Source: CAVYTF01 sp963708205 (GTDB lineage: Bacteria; Bacteroidota; Bacteroidia; Chitinophagales; Chitinophagaceae). From it: 64,000 nt of DNA. Both the position numbers and the translations under genes were made by a program. The stretch's first letter is position 1. Each line of letters opens with the position of its first letter. This document shows positions 16,904 through 27,100 of this stretch, piece by piece. Under the pieces are notes generated by a model. That model was not told the DNA's origin, did not search any database, and saw only the letters and a list, made by a program, of their open reading frames with translations. The stretch covers positions 2,604,001-2,668,000 of the forward strand of contig OY970196.1 in NCBI GenBank assembly GCA_963708205.1, in the 5' to 3' direction.

Positions 16904-18220
16904 ATGGCTGTTATTATTTTGCTTGCATCAATTGTTTTATTATTGCTGCTCATCACTGTTTTAAAATTTCCTGCATTCATTGCTTTGATCATCGCTTCAT
17001 TGTTTGCAGGCATTGCAGACGGAATGAATTTACAAACAATCATTTCATCAATCATTAACGGAATGGGCAGCACTCTTGGTTCTGTTATTTTATTACTTGG
17101 ACTTGGTGTAATGTTTGGTTCATTGCTAACTGAAACGGGCGCCATTCAAAGAATCAGCGCTACACTAATAAAATATTTTGGAGAAAAAAAAGTAAAGATC
17201 GCAATGATAATAACAGGCTTTGTTGTGGGCATTGCTATGTTTTACAATGCAGGTTTTTTGATATTAATTCCGCTTGTTTTTTCTGTGGCATCTTACACAA
17301 AACAATCTGTTGTTTATATCACGATTGCAATGGCCAGTGCACTTTCTGTAACGCATGGCTTTCTTCCGCCGCATCCTGCGCCAACTGCAATTGCAGTAAT
17401 TTTTAAAGCAGATATCACCAAAGTTTTATTGTATGGTTTTATGGTTGCTGTTCCTGCTATTTTTATCGCAGGTTTTTTATTTCCTGAATTTATTAAGAAG
17501 ATAAAAGCTAATCCGCCGCAGGCTTTTATTTCGTCAAGTCAATTTGAAGCAAATGAATTGCCATCGTTTGCACTAAGTTTTTTTATTGCGCTGATTCCGT
17601 TTTTATTAATGGCAATATCAGCGATTACCTCATTATGCTCTTCACAAAATAATTCACTGATCAATTTTACATCTTTCATTGGCGAACCAAACATTGCTAT
17701 GCTTATCGCAGTTTTATGTGCACTAATTTTTCTTGGATTGATGTATAAAAGGAAAATGAAAATGCTGATTGACAAAGCATCAACATCTTTGAATGCGGTT
17801 ACAATGCTTATCCTCATAATCGCTGCCGGCGGGGCTTTCAAGCAAATTTTGGTTGACAGCGGTACAGCAACAACCATTGCAAATTATTTTCAGCATTCAA
17901 CTTTGTCGCCGCTTTTTTTGGGTTGGCTTGTCGCAACTGTTTTAAGAATATCAGTTGGCTCGGCGACAGTTGCAGGTTTAACGGCAGCAGGGATTGTAGC
18001 GCCTTTGATCTTAGTGTCTCACGTGAATCCGGCGCTTATGGTTTTGTCAGTTGGTGCAGGAAGTTTGATGTGTTCACACGTGAATGATACAGGTTTTTGG
18101 ATGTTCAAAGAATACCTCGGATTGAGTGTTGGCGATACTTTCAGAACATGGAGTGTAATGGAAACGATCATTGGCATTGTTGGCTTGATCGGTGTTTTGA
18201 TCTTGCATTTATTTGTTTGA
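16904..18220 (+). CDS. gntP: Gluconate:H+ symporter, GntP family
   Basis: About 438 aa from the ATG at 16904; an in-frame TTG at 16856 adds a non-hydrophobic 16 residues and is less likely. Twelve or more hydrophobic segments; blocks LPPHPAPTAIAVIFKADI and GVGSATVAGLTAAGIVAP-like (RISVGSATVAGLTAAG) and SHVNDTGFWMFKEYLGLSV are GntP-family signatures. Takes up gluconate or a related aldonate with protons. The kinase gene follows with the stop and start 10 bp apart, forming an uptake-phosphorylation pair. Confidence 0.9.
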   Translation: MAVIILLASIVLLLLLITVLKFPAFIALIIASLFAGIADGMNLQTIISSIINGMGSTLGSVILLLGLGVMFGSLLTETGAIQRISATLIKYFGEKKVKIAMIITGFVVGIAMFYNAGFLILIPLVFSVASYTKQSVVYITIAMASALSVTHGFLPPHPAPTAIAVIFKADITKVLLYGFMVAVPAIFIAGFLFPEFIKKIKANPPQAFISSSQFEANELPSFALSFFIALIPFLLMAISAITSLCSSQNNSLINFTSFIGEPNIAMLIAVLCALIFLGLMYKRKMKMLIDKASTSLNAVTMLILIIAAGGAFKQILVDSGTATTIANYFQHSTLSPLFLGWLVATVLRISVGSATVAGLTAAGIVAPLILVSHVNPALMVLSVGAGSLMCSHVNDTGFWMFKEYLGLSVGDTFRTWSVMETIIGIVGLIGVLILHLFV

Positions 18221-18230
18221 ATTTATAAGT

Positions 18231-19679
18231 ATGAATTATTATCTCGGCATTGATATTGGAACCACATCAGTGAAAGCAGTTTCCTTTTCAGCAGAAGGAA
18301 AGATCATTTCTGAGCAAGCAAATTTTTATTCTATACTTCATCCGCAGCCGAATTTTACTGAACAAAATCCTGAAGAAATTTTCAAAGCAACGATTGATGT
18401 TATAAATAAGGTTATTGCTAAAATGGAAAATATTTCACCACTATTTATTTCATTCAGCGCAGCAATGCACAGCATTATTGCAATTGATAAGAACGCTGAA
18501 ACGCTTATCAATGCTATTATTTGGGCTGATAACCGGGCAACAGAAATTGCAGTAAAATTAAAGCAAAGCAAAGAAGGGAAAATATTTTATGAAAGTTCAG
18601 GTGTTCCAATTCATGCAATGTCACCGCTTTGCAAATTGCTTTGGTTGAAAGAAAATGAAAAGAAAATTTTTGAAACAGCTTATAAATTCATTTGCATAAA
18701 AGAATATATTTTTTATAAACTGTTTGATGAATTTGTTGTTGACAAAGCCATTGCTTCTGCAACAGGCTTATTAAATATTTATTCATTGAACAATTGGGAT
18801 GAAAACATTTTAAAATTTATTGGAATTAAAAAAGAAAAACTTTCAGAAGTTGTTGATGAGAAAAAAGTTTTTTATTTAAAAGCAAACAATAAACAAGGTT
18901 TAAACATTTCTTCTGAAACAGCTTTTGTTATTGGCAGCAGTGATGGAGCGCTTGCAAACATTGGCTCTTTCGTAAAAAATGAAAATGACATCTGCATTTC
19001 AATCGGCACCAGTGTTGCGGTTCGTACACTTTCAAATGAAATTATTATTGACGAAGCTATGCGCACTTTTTGCTATCATGCAAAAGATGATTTGTTTATT
19101 GTTGGTGGTGCAGAAAATAATGGTGGCGTTGTTCTGCAATGGCTGAAAGAAAGTTTTTTTCAAACCACAGAAAGTTATGATGAGCTTTTATTGCAAACAA
19201 AAAACATAAAAGCAGGAAGTGATGAGTTGTTATTTCTCCCATATATTCTTGGAGAACGTGCCCCAATTTGGAATGCAAATGCGAAAGGAGTTTTTTATGG
19301 ATTAATGATCAATCATACAAAAGCACATTTGATAAAAGCTGCAATTGAAGGAATTGCTTTTTCAATTTATAGTATAGCAAAAATTTTATTGAAGGATAGT
19401 GAACATGCTGAAATCATTGCCAGCGGCGGCTTTGCAAAGAATGAAACTTTTATGCAAATACTTGCGGATGTCTTCAATAAAAGAATAATTGTTTCAGATA
19501 ATGTTGAAGCTTCTGCAACAGGCGCTGTAATTCTTGGAATTGAAGCCCTTGGTTTGAAGCAATTTGAAGTTGAAGAAAATAAAATTGTTTTTATTTCGAA
19601 TGAAGAAAATTATTTGATTTATAAAAAGCAATTTGAAAAGTTCGAAAGAATTTATGAATTGCTGAAAGAAGAATTTTAG
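18231..19679 (+). CDS. gntK: FGGY-family carbohydrate kinase (gluconokinase-like)
   Basis: About 482 aa from the ATG at 18231 (MNYYLGIDIGTTSVKAVSF); an upstream in-frame TTG at 18213 overlaps gntP and is disfavoured. The ATPase phosphate-1 loop DIGTTSVK, the catalytic region FSAAMHSI, and the C-terminal ASGGFAKNETFMQILADVF block place it in the FGGY family; the sequence pattern and the GntP neighbour point to gluconate (B. subtilis GntK type) rather than xylulose or glycerol. Product would be 6-phosphogluconate. The substrate is inferred mainly from context. Confidence 0.85.
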   Translation: MNYYLGIDIGTTSVKAVSFSAEGKIISEQANFYSILHPQPNFTEQNPEEIFKATIDVINKVIAKMENISPLFISFSAAMHSIIAIDKNAETLINAIIWADNRATEIAVKLKQSKEGKIFYESSGVPIHAMSPLCKLLWLKENEKKIFETAYKFICIKEYIFYKLFDEFVVDKAIASATGLLNIYSLNNWDENILKFIGIKKEKLSEVVDEKKVFYLKANNKQGLNISSETAFVIGSSDGALANIGSFVKNENDICISIGTSVAVRTLSNEIIIDEAMRTFCYHAKDDLFIVGGAENNGGVVLQWLKESFFQTTESYDELLLQTKNIKAGSDELLFLPYILGERAPIWNANAKGVFYGLMINHTKAHLIKAAIEGIAFSIYSIAKILLKDSEHAEIIASGGFAKNETFMQILADVFNKRIIVSDNVEASATGAVILGIEALGLKQFEVEENKIVFISNEENYLIYKKQFEKFERIYELLKEEF

Positions 19680-19839
19680 TAAAATAGTTATGATGATGGA
19701 ATGAGTTGCTAAATAAAATATCCATTGCTGAATGGCTGCGGGATTGAAGCGGAAATACTTTTGTGAGGAACGAATAAAAGATTGCAGCGTAAAGCCCGAA
19801 ATGCTGATGAATAAAGCGTTTCAGCCGATAGCCTAAAAA

Positions 19840-20652
19840 TTATTTCTCCATCTGATCAATCACAGCTTGCGTAACGCCGGTGAAACTAAAGCCGCCATCA
19901 TGAAATAAATTTTGCATGGTTACATACTTTGTCATATCGCAAAACATGGTGACGCAATAGTTGGCACAGTCGTCTGCAGTTGCATTTCCGAGCGGACTCA
20001 TTTTTTCAGCATAAGCCATAAAACCATCAAAGCCTTTTACGCCGCTGCCTGCAGTTGTGCGCGTTGGGGATTGAGAAATTGTGTTGATACGCACATGTTT
20101 TTTTATGCCATAATGATAACCAAAACTGCGCGCAATACTTTCGAGATATGCTTTATTATCAGCCATGTCATTGTAATCTGGAAACACACGCTGCGAAGCG
20201 ATATAAGTCAATGCCAGCACGGATCCCCAGTCATTGATGGCATCCATTTTCATGGCAGTTTGTAAAATTCTGTGAAGACTTAAAGCAGATATGTCGAGGC
20301 CTTTATGGGTGAAATCATAATTGTTTTCTGTATAGCTAATTGCTTTGCGCACATTGATGCTCATGCCGATAGAATGCAAAATAAAATCTATGCCGCCATT
20401 GAAATGTTTCATGCTTTCTTCAAACAACTTTTTAAGATCGTCCATATTAACAACATCAGCGCCAATAACAGGTGCAGCAACGGTTTCAGCCAGTTTGTTT
20501 ATTTCTCCCATGCGCAAAGCAACGGGCGCATTTGACAATACCAACTGTGCGCCTTCTTCATGACAACGCAAAGCAGTTTTCCATGCGATTGATCTTTCAT
20601 CGAGCGCTCCGAAGATGATTCCTTTTTTTCCTTTCAGTAAATTGTATGGCAT
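19840..20652 (-). CDS. fabI: Enoyl-[acyl-carrier-protein] reductase [NADH]
   Basis: 270 aa short-chain dehydrogenase catalysing the last step of fatty-acid elongation. N-terminal NAD-binding segment GKKGIIFGALDERSIAW (the FabI form of the Gly motif), the catalytic region QRVFPDYNDMADNKAYLE with the Tyr-x6-Lys arrangement, and SPTRTTAGSGVKGFDGF substrate loop. The 160-bp gap to gntK holds a diverged dispersed repeat around 19730-19830. Triclosan-type target by family knowledge. Confidence 0.94.
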   Translation of the reverse strand: MPYNLLKGKKGIIFGALDERSIAWKTALRCHEEGAQLVLSNAPVALRMGEINKLAETVAAPVIGADVVNMDDLKKLFEESMKHFNGGIDFILHSIGMSINVRKAISYTENNYDFTHKGLDISALSLHRILQTAMKMDAINDWGSVLALTYIASQRVFPDYNDMADNKAYLESIARSFGYHYGIKKHVRINTISQSPTRTTAGSGVKGFDGFMAYAEKMSPLGNATADDCANYCVTMFCDMTKYVTMQNLFHDGGFSFTGVTQAVIDQMEK

Positions 20653-20735
20653 AAGAAAATTTTAGTGATATGCGAATGTGCAAATATGCAAATGAATTTT
20701 TGAAATAAGCACTGCACTTTCTCAGACTTTCAATT

Positions 20736-22391
20736 TTAATTCATGACCATTTCTCTCGCATTCTGTAATGCAGCAGCAGTAGGCTTTTCGCCGCTGAGCA
20801 TTTGTGCGATCGTTGTGATACGTTCTTCCTGCGAAAGTAATCTGATGTTTGTTTTGATAGAATTATTTTTAATTTCTTTATACACAAAAAAATGTGCATC
20901 TGCTTTTCCTGCAATTTGCGCCTGGTGTGTAATAGAAATAACCTGTCGTTTTGCTGCAAGATTTTTCATGATGATACCCACTTGTTTTGCTGCTTCGCCG
21001 GAAATACCCGAATCAATTTCATCAAAAATCATGGTTGGTAAATTAATAGAATCTGCGACCAAAGATTTGATGCAAAGCATTAGCCTGCTTAGTTCTCCGC
21101 CGCTTGCAACTTTTCGCAAAGGCTCAAAGCGATTGCTCTTATTGGCATCAAATAAAAACTCAATTGCATCAAGGCCAAAATAATTTGGAGCAATTTCTTT
21201 AATATCAACTTTCAATTTTGCATTTGGCATTCCAACTTGCGCGAGTAACGTATTTACATTTTTTTCAAACGATGGAATTTGTTTTTTTCTTGCTTCTGAA
21301 ATTTGCAAAGCAAATTTTTCTGACTGTGATTTAAAAATATTTACTTCTTTTTGTTTTGAAATAATTGCTTCATCAATATTTAAAACCGCAAGTAATTTTT
21401 GTGCGAGTGAAGACTGAATTGCTAATAATTCATTCGTTGTTTTTACGCCGTGTTTCTTCAATAATTTATATCCTACGCTTAATTTTTCATTGATAAATTC
21501 AATTCTTTTTTCATCATAATTTACTTCATCATTTATGTTTTCAACTTCTGCTGCAATGTCAGCCAATTCTATGTTTGCGCTTTGCAAGCGCTCAATGAGC
21601 GACGGAATAGTTTTTTGAAAAGAGGAGTATGGTTGCAATTCATTGATGAGTTGCTTTATAGTTTGCACAATTGGCTTTTCATTTTCTTGTAATTCAAAAA
21701 AAACTTTTGTCAAACTTGTCTTGATATTTTCTGCATTGCTCAAAGTTTTCAATTCATTTTCTACATCTTCAAGTTCATTTTCTTTCAGATTCATTTCATT
21801 TAATTCATCAAATAAAAATTGATTATAATCAAGTTCTTTATTAAAATTTTTTTTCTGTATTTGTAAATTTTCAAGTTCACTTTTTGTTTTTTGAAGTATA
21901 GAAAAACTGTGTTGATATAGTTTAAGTTTCTCCTCATTTTTTGCAAGGGCATCGAGTGCTTCCCGCTGAAAGTCCGCATCGTTCAATTCAAGTGTATCAA
22001 ATTGTTGATGAAGATCAACAAGCAAAGAAGCGAGTGTTTTCAACTGTTGCAGCGTTGTTGGCGTGTCATTAATGAATGCCCGTGATTTTCCGTTTGATGC
22101 AATTTCTCTGCGCAAAATCAATTCATCTTCATTATCTAATTCATTTTCTTTTAGAAAAGATTTTACTCTTTCATTTTCTTTTGTAAGAAAAAATCCTTCA
22201 ATGAAACATTTTTTATCATTATTCATCAATATGGAAATGTCTGCACGTTCGCCGAGAATGAGGCTAAGTGCACCCACTAAAATACTTTTACCTGCGCCGG
22301 TTTCACCTGTTATAATATTTAATTTATTTGAAAAATCTATTTCTATATCATTAATGATCGCATAATTCTGTATGTGTAGTTTTTTTAGCAT
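20736..22391 (-). CDS. recN: DNA repair protein RecN
   Basis: 551 aa SMC-like ATPase of double-strand-break repair. N-terminal MLKKLHIQNYAIINDIEIDF and Walker A GETGAGKSI (about 31-39), a long coiled-coil middle (about 150-370), then ABC signature ASGGELSRLML and Walker B TMIFDEIDSGISGEAA followed by SITHQAQIAGKADAHF. Complete and of usual length. Upstream gap to the TPR gene contains a dispersed repeat relative (22503-22555). Confidence 0.95.
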   Translation of the reverse strand: MLKKLHIQNYAIINDIEIDFSNKLNIITGETGAGKSILVGALSLILGERADISILMNNDKKCFIEGFFLTKENERVKSFLKENELDNEDELILRREIASNGKSRAFINDTPTTLQQLKTLASLLVDLHQQFDTLELNDADFQREALDALAKNEEKLKLYQHSFSILQKTKSELENLQIQKKNFNKELDYNQFLFDELNEMNLKENELEDVENELKTLSNAENIKTSLTKVFFELQENEKPIVQTIKQLINELQPYSSFQKTIPSLIERLQSANIELADIAAEVENINDEVNYDEKRIEFINEKLSVGYKLLKKHGVKTTNELLAIQSSLAQKLLAVLNIDEAIISKQKEVNIFKSQSEKFALQISEARKKQIPSFEKNVNTLLAQVGMPNAKLKVDIKEIAPNYFGLDAIEFLFDANKSNRFEPLRKVASGGELSRLMLCIKSLVADSINLPTMIFDEIDSGISGEAAKQVGIIMKNLAAKRQVISITHQAQIAGKADAHFFVYKEIKNNSIKTNIRLLSQEERITTIAQMLSGEKPTAAALQNAREMVMN

Positions 22392-22569
22392 GAAATAAAA
22401 TTAATAAAAATTGAAAATGATGTATTAGTTAAATTAATGCATGCATAGTGCCCGATAAATTTTTCAAAACATTTTTAAAGTTGTAAAATATGCTTAATAG
22501 GTAAGAGAAAGATGAATGGAGGGTTGCAAAAAAGCTTAATAATAGTTACTGAAGATGGCCACCAAATTT

Positions 22570-24060
22570 TTAATTGCCTTTGCATCTTTCAATTCCTGCT
22601 TTTGCTTTTTGATCCATGGAATTTTTATATTGATGATTCTGCATGCTTAAACACTTCTGATAAAATGCTATTGCAAGAGGTTTTTTACCTTGCTGTTCAT
22701 AAATATTTCCTATTTGTAAAGCAGCCCGGGATGCATAATACTCTGTGCGATTTTGACCAAGCTTAATCGCTGTAAGGTAAGCCTGTATTGCGTTTGAGGT
22801 ATCTCCAAGATCATCATAAACGCGTGCAAGCCGATAAGCAAATTCAAGTTTATCTGCCTCGTTAGAAAAATCATTTGTGCTTTTGCCATTGAGCAATGCA
22901 AAGGCTTCGCGGTTGTAACCACCGTCATTTAATAATCGCACTTTCAGTAATAATGTATTTGGCCAAATGCCTGATTTTGCATCTTCCAACGCTTGTTTAT
23001 CCGCATCAGTTTCGGTATTTCCTTTTATAAGCACCTGTTGCATCGTACTTTTTGCAGCGGGAATATTGTTTTGTAAATAATAGCACCAAGCAAGTTTTTC
23101 ATAAGTGTCTTTCAAATAAAATTTTCCTTTAAAATTTTTGAGAAATGATTGAAAATATTTTGCAGCATCATCAATTTCAAGATGATGAATTTTTACAAAT
23201 GCCATTTCGTAATCCCACACCGGAGTGTACATATATTCGGGCGAAGGATTTTTACGAAGCAATATATTTTTAGCGTAGTTTGTTTGCTTATCATTAATGG
23301 CAAGGTTTGCAGCCATGTAAGCAAATAAATGATTGTTTACAACATCCAATTTTTTTTCATTAAAAAGTTTAAAAACTTCATCAGGTTTATTTTGGATATA
23401 AAAAATCAAATAGCAATAATAAAATACTGCTTCATTAAAAAATAATTTAGCTGAAGGATCATTATTGTTTACAAAGTTCTCCATTCTTTGTATGCCATCT
23501 TTTACTGATCCTTTCAAACCCATGATAGACGCAAACGATTTATAACCATCAGGAATCACATCAACAATAACTTCCATCGGTGCGTACACGAGATCATTCG
23601 GAAGAAACTGCGGGAAATTTTTTCTGTTTTCTTTTATAAGACTGAATGCTTTTTTAAAATCCCATACGGCGTGCCATTCCTCGCTGAATTTTATCTCAAC
23701 TGTTGCTTTTTGAAGATATGCTACGGCTCTGCAATAGTTATAATAAGGAGATGATTGCGGACCATCTTCTAAACGGCTGACACGTATGTCGAAATTGGGT
23801 TTGCGGAGTTTATATTCCTGCGGATCTTCGTTAAAAAATAAAATAAAAAAATCTATATAACCATCCAGTAAATCGGGAATTAAATTGTCGGGGTTTTGTT
23901 GGCGTGCCTGTTTGATCAATTGCTCACCTGCATTAATTTTTAGAGCGGTAATATCATTGTATGCCTGCTGACATATTGGATTAAAATCATAAACTTTTTG
24001 CGCATGTATCTTCTGTATAAAAAATATAACACACAAAAAAATTATAATAGGTTTCTTCAT
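22570..24060 (-). CDS. Secreted tetratricopeptide-repeat protein
   Basis: 496 aa with a signal peptide (MKKPIIIFLCVIFFIQKIHAQ). The C-terminal half has TPR-like helices, best at about 415-480 (EFAYRLARVYDDLGDTSNAIQAYLTAIKLG, split here only for description). No enzymatic motif. It sits directly after rpoB on the same strand, at the position normally held by rpoC, but a strong terminator (24141-24173) separates them. Probably a periplasmic or outer-membrane-associated scaffold; function unknown. Confidence 0.8.
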   Translation of the reverse strand: MKKPIIIFLCVIFFIQKIHAQKVYDFNPICQQAYNDITALKINAGEQLIKQARQQNPDNLIPDLLDGYIDFFILFFNEDPQEYKLRKPNFDIRVSRLEDGPQSSPYYNYCRAVAYLQKATVEIKFSEEWHAVWDFKKAFSLIKENRKNFPQFLPNDLVYAPMEVIVDVIPDGYKSFASIMGLKGSVKDGIQRMENFVNNNDPSAKLFFNEAVFYYCYLIFYIQNKPDEVFKLFNEKKLDVVNNHLFAYMAANLAINDKQTNYAKNILLRKNPSPEYMYTPVWDYEMAFVKIHHLEIDDAAKYFQSFLKNFKGKFYLKDTYEKLAWCYYLQNNIPAAKSTMQQVLIKGNTETDADKQALEDAKSGIWPNTLLLKVRLLNDGGYNREAFALLNGKSTNDFSNEADKLEFAYRLARVYDDLGDTSNAIQAYLTAIKLGQNRTEYYASRAALQIGNIYEQQGKKPLAIAFYQKCLSMQNHQYKNSMDQKAKAGIERCKGN

Positions 24061-24140
24061 CAGCCCGAAAATAAAACAAGAAGATTTTAAAAATTATTTT
24101 ATTTTAATTAAGAAATAAGTTTAACAACTTTCTTTTTTAT

Positions 24141-24173
24141 AAAAAAATCCCAATGAAAATATCATCGGGATTT
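24141..24173 (-). terminator. Intrinsic terminator after rpoB
   Basis: On the minus strand AATCCCGATGA and TCATTGGGATT pair over 11 bp (one G-U) around a 5-nt loop, followed by TTTTTTT. Its position 20 bp after the rpoB stop indicates that rpoB transcripts end here. Confidence 0.85.
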
Positions 24174-24194
24174 AAAAAAATATTTGAGAAGTAA

Positions 24195-27100
24195 TTATTC
24201 AAATTTCAAATCCAAGCCCAATCCTCTTAACTCATGCACCAACACGTTGAATGATTCAGGAATACCAGCTTTAGGAATATTATCGCCTTTCACTATTGCT
24301 TCATAAGTTTTTGCACGTCCGATAATATCATCTGATTTCAATGTTAGTAACTCCTGCAAAATGTTTGAGGCACCATAAGCTTCGAGCGCCCATACTTCCA
24401 TTTCTCCAAAACGCTGACCACCGAATTGTGCTTTACCACCCAATGGTTGTTGTGTGATCAAACTGTATGGTCCGATAGAGCGCGCGTGCATTTTATCATC
24501 AACCATGTGGTGTAATTTTATTACATAGATAATACCCACAGTTGCTTTCTGATGAAAGCGTTCGCCGGTTTCGCCATCATATAAATAGGTATGACCCATA
24601 GATGGAATGCCAGCCTTTTCGCAGTATTCAGCAATCTCATCAACTGTTGCGCCATCAAAAATTGGTGTTGAAAATTTCAATCCTAATTTTTTACCTGTCC
24701 ATCCAAGAATGGTTTCATAGATCTGTCCAAGATTCATACGTGACGGCACACCCAATGGATTAAGAACAATATCAACAGGTGTTCCGTCTTCCATAAAAGG
24801 CATATCCTCTGCGCGAACGATCTTAGCTACGATGCCTTTATTTCCATGACGTCCTGCCATTTTATCTCCGACTTTCAACTTACGTTTTACAGCAAGGTAA
24901 ACTTTTGCAAGTTTCAAAACGCCTGCAGGCAATTCATCACCAATTGAGATGTTGAATTTTTCACGTTTATATCTTCCAAGTTCTTCGTTGTATTTGATGC
25001 TGTAATTGTGAAGCAACACATTTATTTGATCATCAATTACAGGATCGCCTGTCCAACCAAGTGGATTAACATTTAAATAATCAACAGCGCTTAAAGTTTT
25101 TACATTAAACTTAGCTGTTTTGCCAATGATCATTTCACCAAAATTATTGCTTACACCTGCGGAAGTTTTATCTCTCAGTAATGTTTGCAATTTGCTAAGC
25201 AAAACTTCTTTTATATCCTCGGCATTTTTTTCGTGAACCTTTTCAATTTTTTCTAACTGGGCTTTTTCACGAAGCTTGCCATTCTTATCTTTTTTCGCGC
25301 GTTGAAATAATTTTTTGTCAATAACAACACCTTCAGTTCCGTTTGGAGCTTTTAATGATGCATCTTTTGCGTCACCTGCTTTATCGCCGAATATTGCACG
25401 CAATAATTTTTCTTCAGGTGTAGGATCGCTTTCACCTTTCGGTGTAATTTTCCCGATCAGAATATCACCTTCGCGCACCTGAGCACCAATTCTGATGATT
25501 CCATTTTCATCGAGATCTTTTGTTGCTTCTTCAGAAATATTTGGAATGTCTGAAGTTAATTCTTCTTCACCCAATTTTGTATCGCGCACTTCCAATTCAT
25601 ATTCATCAATATGAACTGAAGTGAACCAATCTTCACGCACAACTTTTTCATTTATAACAATTGCATCCTCAAAATTGTAACCTTTCCATGGCATGAATGC
25701 GACTTGCAAATTTCTGCCGAGAGCCAATTCACCATCTTTAGTTGCATAACCTTCTGTAAGAAAATCACCTTCTTTCACATGCTGTCCTTTTTTAACAGCA
25801 GGACGAAGATTGATACATGTTGACTGATTTGTTTTAATGAATTTTGTAAGTTTATAAACTTGCAGATCTTCATCAAAACTTACTAATCTATCTGTATCGT
25901 TTCTATCATAACGAACATGAATTTCTTTTGCATCAACAAATTCTACAACACCATTTCCTTCGGCATGAATTTGTATTCTTGCATCTCTTGCAGCTTTTGC
26001 TTCAAGACCTGTACCTACAATTGGATTTTGTGGTAAAATCAATGGAACTGCCTGCCGCTGCATGTTTGAGCCCATTAGCGCACGGTTAGCATCGTCATGT
26101 TCAAGGAAAGGAATTAAGGAAGCACTTAAACCAACAATTTGGTTTGGAGCAACATCCATATATTCAACTTCATTCTTTTCAAGAATAGGAAAATCACCCG
26201 TTTGTCTTGAAATAATTCTGTCTTCTACAAAGTTTCCTTTATCATCAAGCGCTACATTATTCTGTGCAATTTTTGCAGGATCTTCTTCTTCAGCGCTTAA
26301 AAATTTTAAATGTTTCAGATCGACTTTTCCTTCATGTACTTTATGATATGGCGTTTCGATAAAACCCATATCATTAATTTTTGCATGAACGCAAAGTGTA
26401 GATATCAAACCAATATTTGGTCCTTCTGGAGTTTCAATCGTACACAATCTTCCGTAGTGAGAATAATGTACGTCACGCACTTCAAAGCCTGCACGTTCAC
26501 GACTTAATCCTCCAGGTCCGAGTGCAGAAATACGACGCTTGTGTGTAATTTCTGATAAAGGATTTGTCTGATCAAGAAATTGAGATAATTGTGATGTTCC
26601 GAAAAATGAATTGATAACGGAAGAAAGTGTTCTTGCATTAATCAAATCAACAGGAGTAAAAACTTCATTATCACGAACATTCATTCGCTCGCGGATTGTT
26701 CTTGCCATTCTTGCTAAACCAACACCAAACTGTGCATATAATTGTTCACCAACTGTACGAACACGACGATTGCTCAAATGATCAATATCATCAATTTCTG
26801 CCTTTGCATTTGTAAGACGAACGAGATATTTGATAATCTCAATAATATCTTCCTTCGTTAAAACTTTATTCTGCAATTTTTGATTTACACCAAGTTTGCG
26901 ATTTATTTTATACCGACCAACTTCACCTAAATCATATCTTTTATCGCTAAAAAATAATTTGTCAATAATGCCGCGCGCAGTTTCGTTATCGGGTGCATCT
27001 GCGCCACGCAATTGCCGATAAATATGTTGAACAGCTTCCAGTTCGCTGTTTGATGTATCCTTATTTAATGTATTATAAATGATCGCATAATCTCCGCCCA

